A stretch of 64,000 bases of DNA from Piromyces finnis (Eukaryota; Neocallimastigomycota; Neocallimastigomycetes; Neocallimastigales; Neocallimastigaceae): NCBI GenBank assembly GCA_002104945.1, contig MCFH01000013.1:186001-250000 (forward strand). Reading direction: 5' to 3'. A model generated the notes under the pieces. That model saw only the letters and a program-made list of their open reading frames with translations. It was not told the DNA's origin and did no database searches. Shown here piece after piece: positions 1-14,248 of this stretch (position 1 is its first letter; each line of letters begins with the position of its first letter). The translations under genes and the position numbers were made by a program.

Positions 1-2218
1 CAATTATGTAATTGGTTAGGATTAGTATTAAATTGAGTATTTGAATTAGTAACATTCTGAATATTTGATTTTTTACTTTTATTATTATTCTTAAATAGGG
101 GTATATTAAATAGTTTTTGAAATAATCCTGTATGCTTATCAGGTATTTCCTTAGGTATTGTATTAGTTATACTGATTGTATTTAACATTAAGTCATTTTT
201 TAATTGATTCATTTCTTTTTCTACTTCTTTTTCTATTTGTTTTTTAATTTCTTTTTCTCTTTTATGTTTTCTCATTTTATTATACATCCTTTTATCATAT
301 TTCTTTTTTTTATTATGGTTTTTACTATGAGATGGTAGGGATTTTAATTGTGTTTGTGAAAAGTGTCTATTCATAGGGGGTTTTTTCATACTATTTACTA
401 TATCTTTATTACTATGAGATTTATTGCAATCATTACTCTGAACATATTCATTATGATTATTATTTGATAATAATGAGATATTTAATGATGAAGAATCATA
501 AGATAAAGTATTCATTGGACTATCATTATTATTGATATCATTAATTAATGAAGAACTATTTACTTTTGAAGCAACTGTTTTATTATTAATTTGATATTTT
601 GATAGTTGATCATTTTTCTTATTCCTATTTGAAACAGCCTCTTCCAAATTTTTTAATTTATATTTCTTTTTTTTATTTAGTATAACATTATTATTATAAG
701 TATTAATAGATACTCTTGCATTTTCCAACTTTTTTTCTTTTTCACTTGATTCTATTGAAAAAGTTTTATGAGAATAAGGTTCATGTATTTCTGTTTGTTT
801 CTCTTCATATATATACTTTGAATTTATTTTATTTTTCCTTATAGTATTAACTGTATCTGAATGATTTTGTAAAATATCATCAGGATTACTGTTAGAATGA
901 CTAAATATAGCATTATTATTAAACTTATTTATATTATATAATATTTATTTATTAGTATTATTAATCAGACGTTAGTTTATAACAATATAATATAATAATA
1001 TATAATATACTTTTGATTTATCTGTCAAAGTATCACTTATTAATGATGAATAATCATCAGTTGAATTATCCAAATTGATATTCATAATGGGTGATCCTTT
1101 TGATGTTTCCTTATTTTTGTATTTATTACCTTAAATTTTAAATTAATAAATTAATAAATGAATATAAAATTCGAGGTTTTTTTCTCATCACTTTTAATAT
1201 TTCATGTAATATAAATACAATAAATATTATAAATATAATACCATACCATAATAATTTTTTATTTTTTTATAAACATCGGAGTTTAGCAAATCTTTACAAT
1301 AAAGATGGAAAGAAATCATATATAATGAAATTTGGAGGGGGGAATAAGTAAAATCAAATATTTTATATTATTATTTGTTATATTAATTATTAATAATTAT
1401 ACCACTTGTTTGAGCTGATAATAAATGATTTTTTCTCTTTTTGTTTTTTAATTGTATTTTTTATTTGGAAAATATATAATTATAATTAAATTGATTATAT
1501 TTAATCTTTTATTAATAATATTTTATTTAAACAATAAATATGATAAATGATGATGCTTACTCTTTCTAATAACATATAATTAATATACTTTTATATATTT
1601 CAAAAAAAAAAAAAAAAAAAAAAGTTAACAAGGATTTTATAATCAGAAATTATTATATTATAATAATTACATTAATTTTATTTGAATGATTATCCATTAC
1701 TGAAAAGTTGTTATTATTGCTATCTTCTGTTATTTCTTCGTTATCATTTAGTAAAACAGTTTCTGTTTTTCCAAAATCAGAAACGTTTGAAAGTTTTTGA
1801 TTATTTAAGCTTTGTTGCTTTTTATTTCTTTTAATATCCAAACAAAATTGTTGAATTTCATGCATTGCTTGTTGTTGATAATTAATTTCATTATTTTTAT
1901 GTTTATTATTTTTATTTAAATGTAATGGATATGCTGGATAATTTGAATTTGATTTAAAAACTTTTTTCTTATTATTTGATATATTTTTATGCTTTGAATA
2001 ATGAACATTTGCATTCTTATTTTCATTATTTATTACATATTCATTTCGATTTGTATTATATGACTGAAGCTGGTCTGTTAATAAAAAGATATCCTTTTTA
2101 TATATTTAATATATATATATATATATATTGTTAATCACAATTTATTCTAAAAATATATTAAAATGTATATATTTTTTTTCACCTGAAGAAATCCATTTTG
2201 ATTATTTGAACTCTCCAT
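1..2218 (-). CDS. Asn/Lys-rich low-complexity protein (3' part outside window)
   Basis: I do not recognise a family. A plausible four-exon model on the minus strand is 2218-2183 (MESSNNQNGFLQ), 2093-1671, 1109-1011 and 923-1, all joined in phase 0 at GT-AG sites; the last exon stays open to the window edge, so at least 493 residues are encoded and the C-terminus is missing. The protein is dominated by Asn, Lys, Ser and Ile, with a Lys/Arg-rich basic stretch (minus strand around 350-230, including KKKKYDKRMYNKMRKHKREK) that looks like a helical or nuclear-localisation segment followed by Glu/Lys-rich helix. No signal peptide or membrane segment is seen. It lies head-to-tail with the INTS5-like gene, whose stop is 0.6 kb upstream of this start. 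The start codon and intron 2 are the least certain parts. Confidence 0.5.
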
Positions 2219-2811
2219 ATTGTTTTATTCCTTTACAGTTTAATAAAAAATTAATTTTCTTAATATATCGGTTTCTAAAAAATACATATTTGAAAAAAGT
2301 TTTTTTTTATAAATATTTTTTTTTACCTAAAAACTCTTGTATATATGAGGTTTAAATATTTATATGCATATATTCAGTAGCATTCATATCTCTAAAATAT
2401 TATAAATACTATGTGAATAAAATATTACAATGTTTATAATATCAATTATTGCTATATCTTTAATTAATTTTTATATTTTCCAAAGCATTTTAATTTATCC
2501 CTGTTACATTAAAAAATATTTATTAATTAAGAACTTGATTATTAATTAAACTTTAAAAAGTAAAATTACAATCTTTGAAAATGAAAACTCTCAAAATAAA
2601 AACTAAATACCACAAAATAATATGGTAAAAGAAAAGAAAAAACAATAATGACTTAATAAGATAAATTATTTTTATTTATTTATGAAATTAATGTGATAAA
2701 ATCAATAAATATAATTTATAATTATACAAAAAGGTATTTATTTGTTTTTTTTTATCGTATTAAACATATTCAAAAATAATAATAAAGTTCATTATGATTA
2801 AATATCAATAT
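2219..2811. other. intergenic spacer
   Basis: A/T-rich spacer between the stop of the INTS5-like gene and the start of the Asn-rich gene, both on the minus strand. The only open frame on the plus strand here is Phe/Ile/Leu-rich with no family resemblance. It should hold the terminator of one gene and the promoter of the next, but I see no specific motif. Confidence 0.6.
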
Positions 2812-3557
2812 CTACATTCTTATCTGATTTAATGATGTTTTATAAAATATTGGGAAATAATTTTTAAATTTATGAATATCTCGTCTTAAAATTTGTCTAA
2901 CTACTTCTGAACATTTATAAGACTCTTCTTCTATGATGGAAGGTGTTCTTAAATTTGATGGTATATTCGGTTGTGATTTTTTTAGTAATTCCCACACTTT
3001 TACTAAGATACAACAGATATCTTTTCCTTGGATTTCACTAAAAAGCATTCCTGCTAAACCTAATGGAGCAGGTACCCATTGAGACTAATATTCATAATAA
3101 TTATTTACAAAAAAAAAAAAAGGTATATATTATTTATATAAATACATTTATGTTAATTTTCGTATATATTAATATATTTAAAAATATATATATATAATTA
3201 GGTTTAAAGTAATAAATATTTAAAGCAATTAATATAATTCTTTTATCAAAGTAAATAAAATACAAACATTTCTTAAAATATTCATTAATTTTTTTGTATT
3301 ATTTAATTCTTCTGGAAAATCATTAGGTTTTTGTCTTATTGGACTATTCCAAAACCATATCGCCGAAGCTAAAAGACTTCTGACAATATCATATATATAA
3401 GTATTAATAGTTGAATCTTTGCATATTATTTCCAATATATTCCAAATAAATGGATTTTTATTAACTGTACGATTTAATTGAATATCCCTTAAATTATTAA
3501 ATAAAATAAGCATTATTTTAATTAGTATTAAATAATAGCCAAATAATTTATGAATTA

Positions 3558-3656
<99 letters not shown>

Positions 3657-6600
3657 TATTATTATTATTATTATTATTAACCTATCAAAGAATAAAGAAG
3701 CTTTTGGTATATTATCATCATATTGTTGGACAGATGGTGGAATAAAAGCCAAGGACTTAACAAATTGTTTAGTGAAAAATGCTGTATTTCTGTTTTTACG
3801 ATCTTTTTTTTTTTTATTATTAAATAAAATAGAAGTTTAGTTTTTATTAATTATTAAAATAAAATTTACTAAATTATAAATACAAGTTTTTTTTTTTTTA
3901 TTATTATTATTATTATAATTTATATTCACCACTAATATTCGATGATAATTTGAAAAATAATGTTATCAGGGAACAAACATCAAACTTATTCCATTTTACA
4001 CTTTCTTTAATTGAATGTTTAATCCTAATCATTTAATTAATGAATTAATGAATATATAGGCAAGTATATAATTAAAGAATAAAAAAGTTAGCTTAATGAA
4101 TAGCATATCAATATAAAACAAATATATATTTATCATTATATAATATTTCTTTTTACATATTATTCAAATTTTCTGCTTCTCCATTATTTTTTTCAGATTT
4201 AATACTGTACAAATTATCCTCATTATTGTTAATTTTTTTATTTAATCCTATCATCAATAATGGATCTCCTGATCTTTTTTTCAAATCAGTAGGAAACACA
4301 GAAGTTCTATTACTTTCTGTTAAATTTGATGGAGCTAATATACGTTTTTTGGTATCATTATTTTTATTTAAAATACTTTCTTTTTGAGCTTTTAATTGTT
4401 CACACATAAGAAGATTAGCTTCAAATAATGAATATCCATAAGTTTCCTTTTTTTTAACTTTTTTATTATCATCAACCTCATCTAAATATACTTTTATTTT
4501 TTGAATATTTAAAGCCTCGTTTAAAGGATTAATATCAACATTACAAAAAATTTCTTGAAACAATAAATCCAACGTTGGTCCAATATAATTTGAATTCTCT
4601 AATAATCGTATTACTTGAAATATACAAATAAAATATGTATATAGTAATTTATAGTATTTAATATTTAAATATTAATATTAGGTGATATAGTGATAGGTTA
4701 ATAAAGAGCTTCATCTAAATTTTATACTTACAACAATTAGTTATGGAAGAAAACATCTGAATTAATTCATTGTTAGTAATAGTTAATTTAGGTTTAATTC
4801 CAGATGTACTTGGTAAATTATAAATAATTCTTTTACGAAGATAATTAAAGTAATTAGTAATTAATGTAGAACATATCTGGAATTTTTCACAAGGTAAAAC
4901 ATTATTTGGAAGACACTTTGATAACAACTTATAGGATTGAATAGCAATTTCAACATTATTATGATTAATATATTGGTATATTTGTTTCCATTGATTTGAA
5001 TTTGAGAAAATATTTTTACTATTTTCGGGGTGATCCTTTGGTAAATAGTCGTTAACTTCTAGTAATAAATTAAATCGTTGAAATAATGATTTAATTTCAT
5101 CATCTACCATATTCGGAAGTTCTTCAAAAATATCCTTTATACAATTACTTGATAAAGAAAACATTCAATTATGTTAGTATATCTAATATGAAAATAGAAC
5201 TATAAAAAATATGTAATGAAAATATGTGTAAATACCTTAAAACATTTGGACATTTCAATTCAAATGCAATTTTTAATTTCCAAATAATTTTTATATATGA
5301 TAAATAATTAGTATCTGATTCAGATTCTAATTCTTCACCTTCCTCTAATATATTGGAAGAATCTAATTGTGGTGACTCATAAGATAAATATTTTATGGCA
5401 TGTGATAGAATTTCAATTGAAGATAACTTTCCAAAATTAGTTCCACAAAGCTCCAGCATTCTTAAGATAATTTCAATATTCGAGTTTTCTGAAAAAGATT
5501 CATTAACACGTTTTACTAATAATTCTGATAAATCTTTAACATGAGATCTAAATGAACTCATTATACTATTTGAATTATTTTGTAATATAATGGAATTATG
5601 AATCTTTTTTTTTTTTTTTCATGGCATTATTTAATTATATAAAGATTTTTAATAAGTTAATAACTAGTTTGGAAAATAAAATATTTCGATCTTTTTGAGA
5701 AAATACATATATTCAGATATTATATTAAAATAATTCTTACAGTGTTTAAAAGTAAAATTAATAATTCATTAAGTTTCCTTTGAATAGATATTTTAATTTG
5801 ATAAAAATCTCTTTCATTGATCATAAATTCATTAGTTAAAGATATAGAAGCATTATATAAGTCTTCAAAACAAGTGAACCATAAATACATGTATTTATTT
5901 ATTGGGAAATTAATCGAATCATTATTAAAAATTTTTAATAATATAATTTCAATTACGTTAACAAATGGATCTATAGCTCTTAATAGTTTTTACAACAATT
6001 AAACAATTAATATATATATATATTTAAATTAATTATTGCATTATTATATACAGTTTTTTTTTTTATTTTCTAATTTATCTATTTATTTATTTCATTCTAT
6101 TCCATTTTATTTAAAAATTTATTTATATATAATTAAAAATAAAATTAAAATTAAAATATTAATAATTCATTACCCATTTGATGATATTATTTTTGAAAAT
6201 TTATTTAACTTCTCATATACTATCATTTTTACAATAGTACTACCTTTAAATTTACTGAACACTTTTTCTAATACACCTATCCATAAAATGATTAATATTA
6301 TTAATAAATTATTAATAAATTAATGGTATTGTTTTTATTATTTTTATCAGTATTATTATTATATTCTTACCTTCAATTAACTGAGGGGTACTCACTAAAA
6401 ATGTGAATAAATAAGAGAGAATATATCGTTTCCAATCTACATAATTTATTAATAATAAAATAAGTATACAAAATATAATAACGCCTATATCTTTCTTTTG
6501 TTTATTTATTTATTTATATATTTATATATTTTTATTTCTTACCTATCATTTGAGTTGTACTTAATTCATTATTATATATTTCAACTAAATCAACGAAAGA

Positions 6601-7976
6601 ATCTATTACTTGAGTAGAACATTTATTATTACAGTAATCGACCAAAGATTTTACAAATGTAAAAACTTTGTCATTTCCTGATTGAGAAAATATGACATTA
6701 CTATGAAACATTTAGTAATTATTTAATACCAATTTAATATTATTATATATAAAATTGATATGATAATACTAACCTTAAAACAATAAAGCCAGAATTTTGA
6801 CAAGATAAAATAGCATAACTATGAATTTTTGATAAAAGGTTTTCAGGGTGTTTTCTAACAACATAATAAACAACCCACTGAATTGAGTTCTTTGAATTAT
6901 TTCCATGATCAAACATATACTTTATTAAATATATTATTATACAATGATGATAATATATATATAATAATATAATAATATAGTAATTAATATAATAATAATG
7001 ATAAATAGAATAGAATAGAATAATAATTTTAATAAAATTATTATTTAACAATTATAATCATATTAATAAATTATTATTTACTGTAAAAAAGAAATCCATT
7101 ATCATATTTGTATATCCAGGCCTAAGATATATAAATATTGTTACATAATGTATTTTAGTTATTAAATAATAATATTTCTAGTTTTACTCGTCTTTTTTCT
7201 TTTTTATATTTATTATATAAAAATAAAGCATAATACCCTTGTTCATCCAGTTCAGTTATTAAGCATTCAGCAACTAATGATACTAAAGGATTTACTAATG
7301 GATATTTTATATTTCTTGATATTAATATAGATATATCATTGTTACTGTTAGAACCTTTAAGAATTTATTTATAAAAATTATAACAATAAAAAATACAGAT
7401 TAAAGAATTGAAATATATTGATTTATTATATACATATTAAATAGCTAATTAATTAATATATATACCAGTTATTCTTTTTATACAATTTAATGACCACTAT
7501 AAATTATATCCAAAAAATATTATATAAAAAAGAACAATTAATAAAATAATGAATGCTATACTTTTTTTTTTTTTAGTAGCAATAATAAAATGACAATTTC
7601 AATTTAAAATAAATATATATGCATAATAACCATAAATCTAAAAAACATTATTTACCGATATTAAACATTTTGTCCAGCAATATCCATTTTCAATTCCTAT
7701 TAATTCTTTTAATGAAATAATATTATTTCCAAGAATTGTTTGTTTGTCTAATTTATTATTACTTATACTACTAGATGATTCACTGTAAGAATCATTTATA
7801 TATGATTTGTTGTTCTTTCCATAATTATTGTTTACTGAACCGTTTGACTTCATAAATGATAATGCTTGTTTCACAACATAATCTTCAAGCTGTTTAAATT
7901 GGTTATTTCTTTCTTTTTGATTTTGAATTTTTTTCAAAACAATTATAAAATTTTTGAAATCTATTTCTGAAGACAT
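2812..7976 (-). CDS. INTS5: Integrator complex subunit 5 homolog (INTS5)
   Basis: Sixteen exons join in frame on the minus strand: 7976-7656, 7496-7466, 7354-7237, 7121-7082, 6919-6774, 6700-6543, 6436-6371, 6276-6174 (or to 6244), 5978-5741 (or from 5970), 5603-5236, 5147-4732, 4613-4157, 4024-3930, 3781-3682, 3487-3268, 3084-2812. This gives about 1023 or 1049 residues; animal INTS5 is near 1020. Three blocks resemble INTS5 in the same order: an early IQWVVYYVVRKHPENLLSKI segment; DRDIQLNRTVNKNPFIWNIL followed by a helix ending ASAIWFW; and the C-terminal VPAPLGLAGMLFSEI ... LVKVWELL ... ILRRDIHKF block. The rest is helical-repeat-like with acidic and Asn-rich inserts. In animals INTS5 is a scaffold of the nuclear Integrator, which cleaves snRNA and other nascent RNA at RNA polymerase II. 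The identification rests on remembered family sequence, not a search. Confidence 0.72.
3559..3680. repeat. (TTA)n trinucleotide microsatellite in an INTS5 intron
   Basis: About 40 nearly perfect TTA units with one interruption (TAC). It lies in the intron between the exons ending at 3682 and starting at 3487, abutting the donor site. Frames through it read as poly-Ile or poly-Asn and are not genes. Confidence 0.95.
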
Positions 7977-8967
7977 TTTTATTATTCGATTACAAAATTA
8001 CTCTACTAAGCATTAAATAGTAAATGTTTTAATATATATATGTGATAATATATTTTAATTTTTTGTAATGATGATTGAAATTTCTAATTGAAATTTAAAT
8101 CTTAATTCCGTATTATTATTAAGAATTATTTAAGAAAATATATATAATATTATATTATATTATATTATTAAAAAAATAGGATTAAGAATAAATTTTCTAA
8201 TAGAATAATTGATAAATAGCAAATGTACAAAAATAGTAGACTTTAGTAACAATTAGGTTGAGTTTTAAAATTCTATTATTAATAAAGGATAATACATTTA
8301 TTAAATATATTAAAGTAATTAAACTTAAAAAATATCATAATGAATTAATGAATTGAGTATAATAAAAAAGAAAAGGATAAAAATTAGGAATAGGAATCAA
8401 TCTCTTTTTTTTCAATTTAATTTAATTTAATTATTTAATTTAAACTATAACATATTTTTTGGTAATTTGATTTTTTATTTTAAATATTTATCTTTACAAG
8501 CAAGATATTTAACATTTTTGATTATTATTGTACTACATAAATAATAATTCATTAAAATTTCAATTTTTACCTAAAACAAACCAAAACAAGAAAAAAATTA
8601 AAACTAAAAAAAAAAAAAAACAATACGATACAACCAGTAATAATATAATTAAAGAAAAAAAAAAACTATTAAAATAATTATTATATTTTTATTTTTTAAT
8701 AGCTTTATTTTATTTTTATTTTATTATTTTTAATCTGTAATTATAATTTTAAATTATTATTAGTATTATTATGATTTATTATGCTTATAATGCTTATATA
8801 GATTATTATTATTTTTTATATATATTATATTTTTTATTTTTTATATTACTTTATTTGTTTTATTTTTTTTTTTTTTTATTTTTTAATATTTAGTTTTTAT
8901 ACTATTTACTTTAGCGACAATTTTGGCTATTTATTATTTATATAAGTATTTAAAGTATCTAATTCAA
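7977..8967. other. intergenic region INTS5-SEC22
   Basis: About 1 kb of A/T-rich sequence between the start of the INTS5-like gene and the stop of SEC22 (both minus strand). It contains poly(T) and poly(A) runs and mixed CCAAAA/TAAAA stretches near 8570-8670. No coding frame or structured RNA was recognised. Confidence 0.6.
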
Positions 8968-10485
8968 TTAAAACCATTTGTATCTGATATATAATATAAT
9001 GACGATAAATAAGAATACAGCAACTAAAGGTCCATATTTTTGATATATAGCCATCCAATTTAACTTTTTAGCATCTTTATAATATTTCTTAGATTCGGAA
9101 GATAAAGTACTAGATAAAGTACTCATTCCTATGAATTAATATATATATAATTAATATTTAATGAAATTTTTTATTTATTGTTTTTCAACCATTATATATA
9201 TTGATGCCTACTGTCTAAATGTTCTCCTCTGCCTAAAACATCTTGAATATTCTTTGTCATAATTCTAGTAACGTCCTGTAGATCTTCATTTAGTTTATTT
9301 ATATTTCTTTGTGCTCTTGTGTCCTTATATTGCTTTTTAGTCTTTTGAATAAAAGTATCTATTTTTTTTTATTTAATTAAAATATTAATTTTAACATTTT
9401 TGAATTAAAAGCATGTAATAAAAGTTATTCTTACCAAACTTTACAAATGCGTATGGTCTAGCAACAGTACCAACTTCAGTTCCATATTTGGATTGAAATT
9501 CGGCTTGTAATTCTTCTAAGAAACTGAAAGCCAACTTTTTTGGATAGCTTCTTTCACATAAACATAAATAACAGATACCACATTCAATTAAATAGCTTTC
9601 AAAATTTTAAATATTGAAAATATTGAAAATAATAATAATATTTAATATCAAAAAAAATAATTTATATATTCAATTTAATCTAATTATAATATAAAGTATA
9701 GAATTATAGAATAAAATAATAAATTAATAAATACTGGAAGAAATATGATCCTGATTCAATTGAACATCTTTGTTCAGTACCAGCTTTTGATAATTTCTTA
9801 AAAATAGATTTTGCTTGATTCTTGTATTCAGTTAAATCTTCAGACTTGATAATAGATAATTTTAAAATTATAAAAGTGTTTTTATTAATTTATTATCTTA
9901 TATAAATCTATTTACTTATTCAAATTTTGATATATTAAATTTTTTATATTTATTTTATTTCTTTAAAATTCTATATATAAATAATAATTATTGATAACTT
10001 TTTTTTCAAATTTATTATCCTTTCATACTTTTAATATTGTGATAATTAATAGATAATAACAAAATATTAATAAAGCTATTATTATTGCTAAATATGATTA
10101 ATTAAAAATAAAGTTATTCAATAGCTATTATTATTATTAACTAAATATTTGTCATTCATTTTAAGTATATAAGTATATTTTTACATTATTAATCATTGTT
10201 ACAATTTATTTGGTAAACTATAATTTAAAATAATTCATTATTATTATAAAGATAAATTAGTCTGTATTATTGAACCTTTAATGTTTTTTGTTTTGTTTTC
10301 CGTCGGTTGTTGTTTTCTATTCTGTTTTTGCTTTTATTTTTCTTTTTTTTTTTCATTTCTATTTTTTTTTATTTTTACTTTTATAGTTGTTTGTTTATAT
10401 ATTCTATCTTTACCTCTTCATCATCCATAGAAGCAGCTAAAGGTAAACCATCGGCTACTCTTGAAATTATAACTGTCTTAACCAT
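8968..10485 (-). CDS. SEC22: R-SNARE SEC22
   Basis: Vesicle SNARE of ER-Golgi transport. Five exons: 10485-10414, 9844-9735, 9595-9435, 9358-9212, 9128-8968, giving 216 residues, the normal SEC22 length. The N-terminus MVKTVIISRVADGLPLAASM is the hallmark of the SEC22 longin domain (about residues 1-120, including CYLCLCERSYPKKLAFSFLE). The SNARE helix follows (about 130-190) with the ionic-layer arginine in VLGRGEHLD, which makes it an R-SNARE. The C-terminus is a single membrane anchor of about 20 hydrophobic residues ending RYKWF, so it is tail-anchored with its bulk in the cytosol. The start is fixed by the family consensus. Nothing is missing. The gene is divergent from the SAPS gene across a long spacer. 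Confidence 0.95.
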
Positions 10486-13400
10486 TATTGTCTAAATTTA
10501 AATTTCTATTTATTTAATGTATTAAATTTTCGGGTTTTTTTTATATAGTTAATAAATAAATAAACATTTAGATATGTATTATGCATTTATAAATAAATTA
10601 AATTAATTATTAATATTTTATTAATTTCATTAAAAAGAAAAAATTATACTTTTTTCTTTATATGTTTATTATATATTTTGATTAAAAATAAATATCTATC
10701 TATTAATAATACATTAAAAAAAAACAAACCTTTTTTCTTAATATTAAAAGTGTAATACTTTGGTAAATTAATAGATTATTATAAAAAAAAATAAATAAAA
10801 TAAGATATTTTTCTTCTATTTCTTTTTTTATATATTTTTAATATAATTTAAATAGCAATAGAATAATTCTTTATTCTTCTTAATATTATTATAATTGTTT
10901 TTTTTTTCTTTTTCCTTTATTTTTATTTTATTTTTTAAAAAAATTTTTATTAATTTTTTTAATTCCTATAAATTATATATTAACTATATTAATATAAAAA
11001 ATTTGTTTTATATATAAATTTTAATGTAATAAAAAATATTTATAAATTTTAAAAATATATATTAATATTACATAGATACACTTATTCAATGATCTATGGC
11101 TTTAATAATTAATTAATTAATTATATATATATTTATTATAAAAAATATTTATGTATATTATTATTTATGGCGTATTATAATTAATGTATGTAATTTATAT
11201 GATAATTAATGAATTGTATCAAGAAAGAAGGCAATAAATTTATGGCTATTCATTTCAAAAGCTTTTTTAAAATGACTTTGTTATTAACATCATTATTAAT
11301 AACAAAAGCAAAAACTACAAATTATAAAATAAAATATTAATATAAAAAAATACTTGCAGTATATAAAAAGTAAAATAAAAATATATATTATTATATTATA
11401 TAGAAAAGTATTATAACTTTTAAATAAATAATAATAATTTTATAGTTTTATTATTATTTAAAATGTATATTAATATTAATTAAATTGGTAGATAAAAATA
11501 AATATATATATTCAATCTTACTTTTTTTTTTTACTTGTGATTTAAACATTATAAAAAAATGAAAAAAAAAAAGACTTTGTTAACAATATTAATATTTAAT
11601 AATTGCATATATTAATGTTTCTTTTATTAGTTCTTAATAATAAAACTTTAACTATTTTTAATAACATAGCATATTGTTTTTTTTTTTTTTACAAAAAATT
11701 ATTCGAACTGTTGATATAAATGGAGAGTCCACCAATTAATTATGAAAAAATTAATTTATTTTCATTAACATCTAACTCTTATTTCTTTTAAATATAGCAG
11801 ATATTGTTATTTGTATTATACTATTATTTCAAAAATTATAAATATTAATATTTATCTTTTTAATAATATCAACGTTTTTTTTTTTTAATATAATAATAAT
11901 AATAATAATTTTATTTAATTCATCTAAAAATCATAATTATAATTATAATACTTATTTATATACTTTATTCTAACTAGAAATAATAATATATAAATAGATA
12001 TAATAACACTTTTTTTAATTTTCCTTATTTTCATATTCTTAAAATAATAATATATGTAAAAAAAAGTTATGCAATTGAAAAATATTCAAATGATTCCACA
12101 CCAAGTTACTTCATAAACATTTTTCAATCAATAGGTTTTCAATTAAATATCTAATTTTTTATCATATAAATACCATTCAATACTAACAAAACATAGACAA
12201 TAATTTTTAAATTATTATAGACATTTTAAAAGATTGAATTGTTTCATATAAAGTTTAAGTTAAAAATATTAGTAATACGAAGTAGATATATTTTTAATTG
12301 TGGTAATATCTTTCTTGCGGGTTAGGTTTACAACAATTAAAAATTATGATTTAATGTATAATATATAATAATTCCTTATCGTTTCATTTATTTATATTAT
12401 ATAAGATGTAATATAAATAATAATAATAATAACTTAATATTAGTACTTTTTTTAATCATTTATATATAAAAGCAAAGATTAATGAATCTTTTTAATCTTT
12501 GTTCTTTATTGCTTTATTGTTACATATTCCTTTTAAACTTATTTTTGTTTTCCATAGAGGTTACATACAAAATTTTTATTGATATTTTTTTTAACCAATA
12601 ATTTATTACTATATATTATATTAAACTGTAATATATATATTTAATAAATATTAAAATAAAATGTTAAAAAAATACAATAATGGCTAGTTTGTTATTAGGT
12701 AAATTAAATATTTTGATTTTAATATTATCATATAATATATTTAATATATCATTTTCAATATATTTATCATTTAATAATCCAATAATCTTTATTTATTTCA
12801 ATAATATATATATTAACATATACTATTAATATATATTTAAATTGAATAGATATAATTATATGTTATAAAAAAAAAGTTAATGAATAATTTAATAAGTAAA
12901 ATTTAATAAAGAAATAAATAAATGAATGAATAAATAAATAAACAAACAGATAAATAAAAATTGAAAGGATTAGAATTATATTCTGATAATGTTTAAATTA
13001 TTGATTATTATTATTATTTTAATATAATTATTTATATATATTATTTACATGTTTTTTTTTTTTTTTTTTTTTTTTTCTTTGCAATACTTTTTTTAAAAAA
13101 TATACTTTATTATTATTAAATAATAATAATAATAATATTTGTTTTTCATTAAATGGTTTTATAGTATTTTTTTTTTCTAAAAGTAATTAAAGCACATTAA
13201 TAAAGTATATTTATAATTTTAAATAAAATAATAACATTTGTAATTTACATAGGTATTAAAAAGAGAAAAAAAACAAACAAACAAATTTTAATATAACTTC
13301 AATCAAATACTTTCATTTATAAAACTTTGATTTCCTCAAAATATTCAAAAGTTATATGATAATACATTATAGTTTCAATATAAAAAATAATAGAATCAAT

Positions 13401-14248
13401 AAGCATTTTCTTATTTAAATGTGATTTTTTTTTTTTAAGTAATCAAAAATAATTAATCATTTATTATAATTAACAATATATAAATTTTTAATTATAATCA
13501 TAAAATATACATCTTCAATAAATATGTATAAAAACATGCATTTTAATAAAATAGAAAAAAGAAAATTTGAAAGAAGAGATGAGTAATAAACATCATATAT
13601 GAAAAATCAAGGATTAAAATATATATTAAAATTATAATTATCAATTATTTATTTTTTTGTTTTTATTTTATTAGAATTAATAAACTATTAAAATAATCAA
13701 GTATAATTAAAGTATTTAATCCTTATTTCAATACTTTATCAAAGTAATTTTTATGAAATAGATATCATATGATTGTTAAAATAAAATTAAAGTAGTCAAT
13801 CAATTAAAAACAATTAAAAATGAATTAGCAATTTAATTAACAAACAAATAAAAAATGTTACTTAAATGAAATTATCAATAAATTATTAAAACACTATATA
13901 TCTTTATAATTTATATTGTTATACATTATTTTTAATATAAATTGCATCAAAAATAATGAGGAAAAATAATTTAATGCATTTATTATATATACTAGATACT
14001 TTTATTTAGTATAAATTTTGTAATAATATGGTATAATTAGAATCAAATCAAAATAAATTAAAAAATATTTATTTATTTTTTAGTATTTTTTTTACAATAT
14101 AACTGAAAAAAAATAGAAAAGTTATTCAAAATATAATATGAGAATTAGAAAATGGAAATAAAAGATATTAATAAATATTTTAATAATAATGTCTAAATAA
14201 TGGTAAATTCTAATATTTTTAATTAGTATATATAATTAATTTAACAGA
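10486..14248. other. 3.8 kb gene-free region between SEC22 and SAPS gene
   Basis: Long A/T-rich stretch between two divergently transcribed genes, so it contains both promoters. There are poly(T) runs (for example 13051-13077) and short TTA/ATA repeats. I found no open frame with family resemblance, no tRNA-like cloverleaf and no large repeat. The least A/T-rich spot is around 12310-12335, with no recognisable motif. Confidence 0.6.

Noticed and set aside
3550-3840. Open frames rich in Ile (plus and minus strand)
   Set aside because: They are translations of a TTA microsatellite inside an INTS5 intron plus part of an INTS5 exon on the other strand.
5169-5561. Separate gene starting MSSFRSHVKD
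   Set aside because: An acceptor at the end of a poly(A) run (exon from 5603) joins it in frame to the upstream exons, so it is an internal exon of the INTS5 gene.
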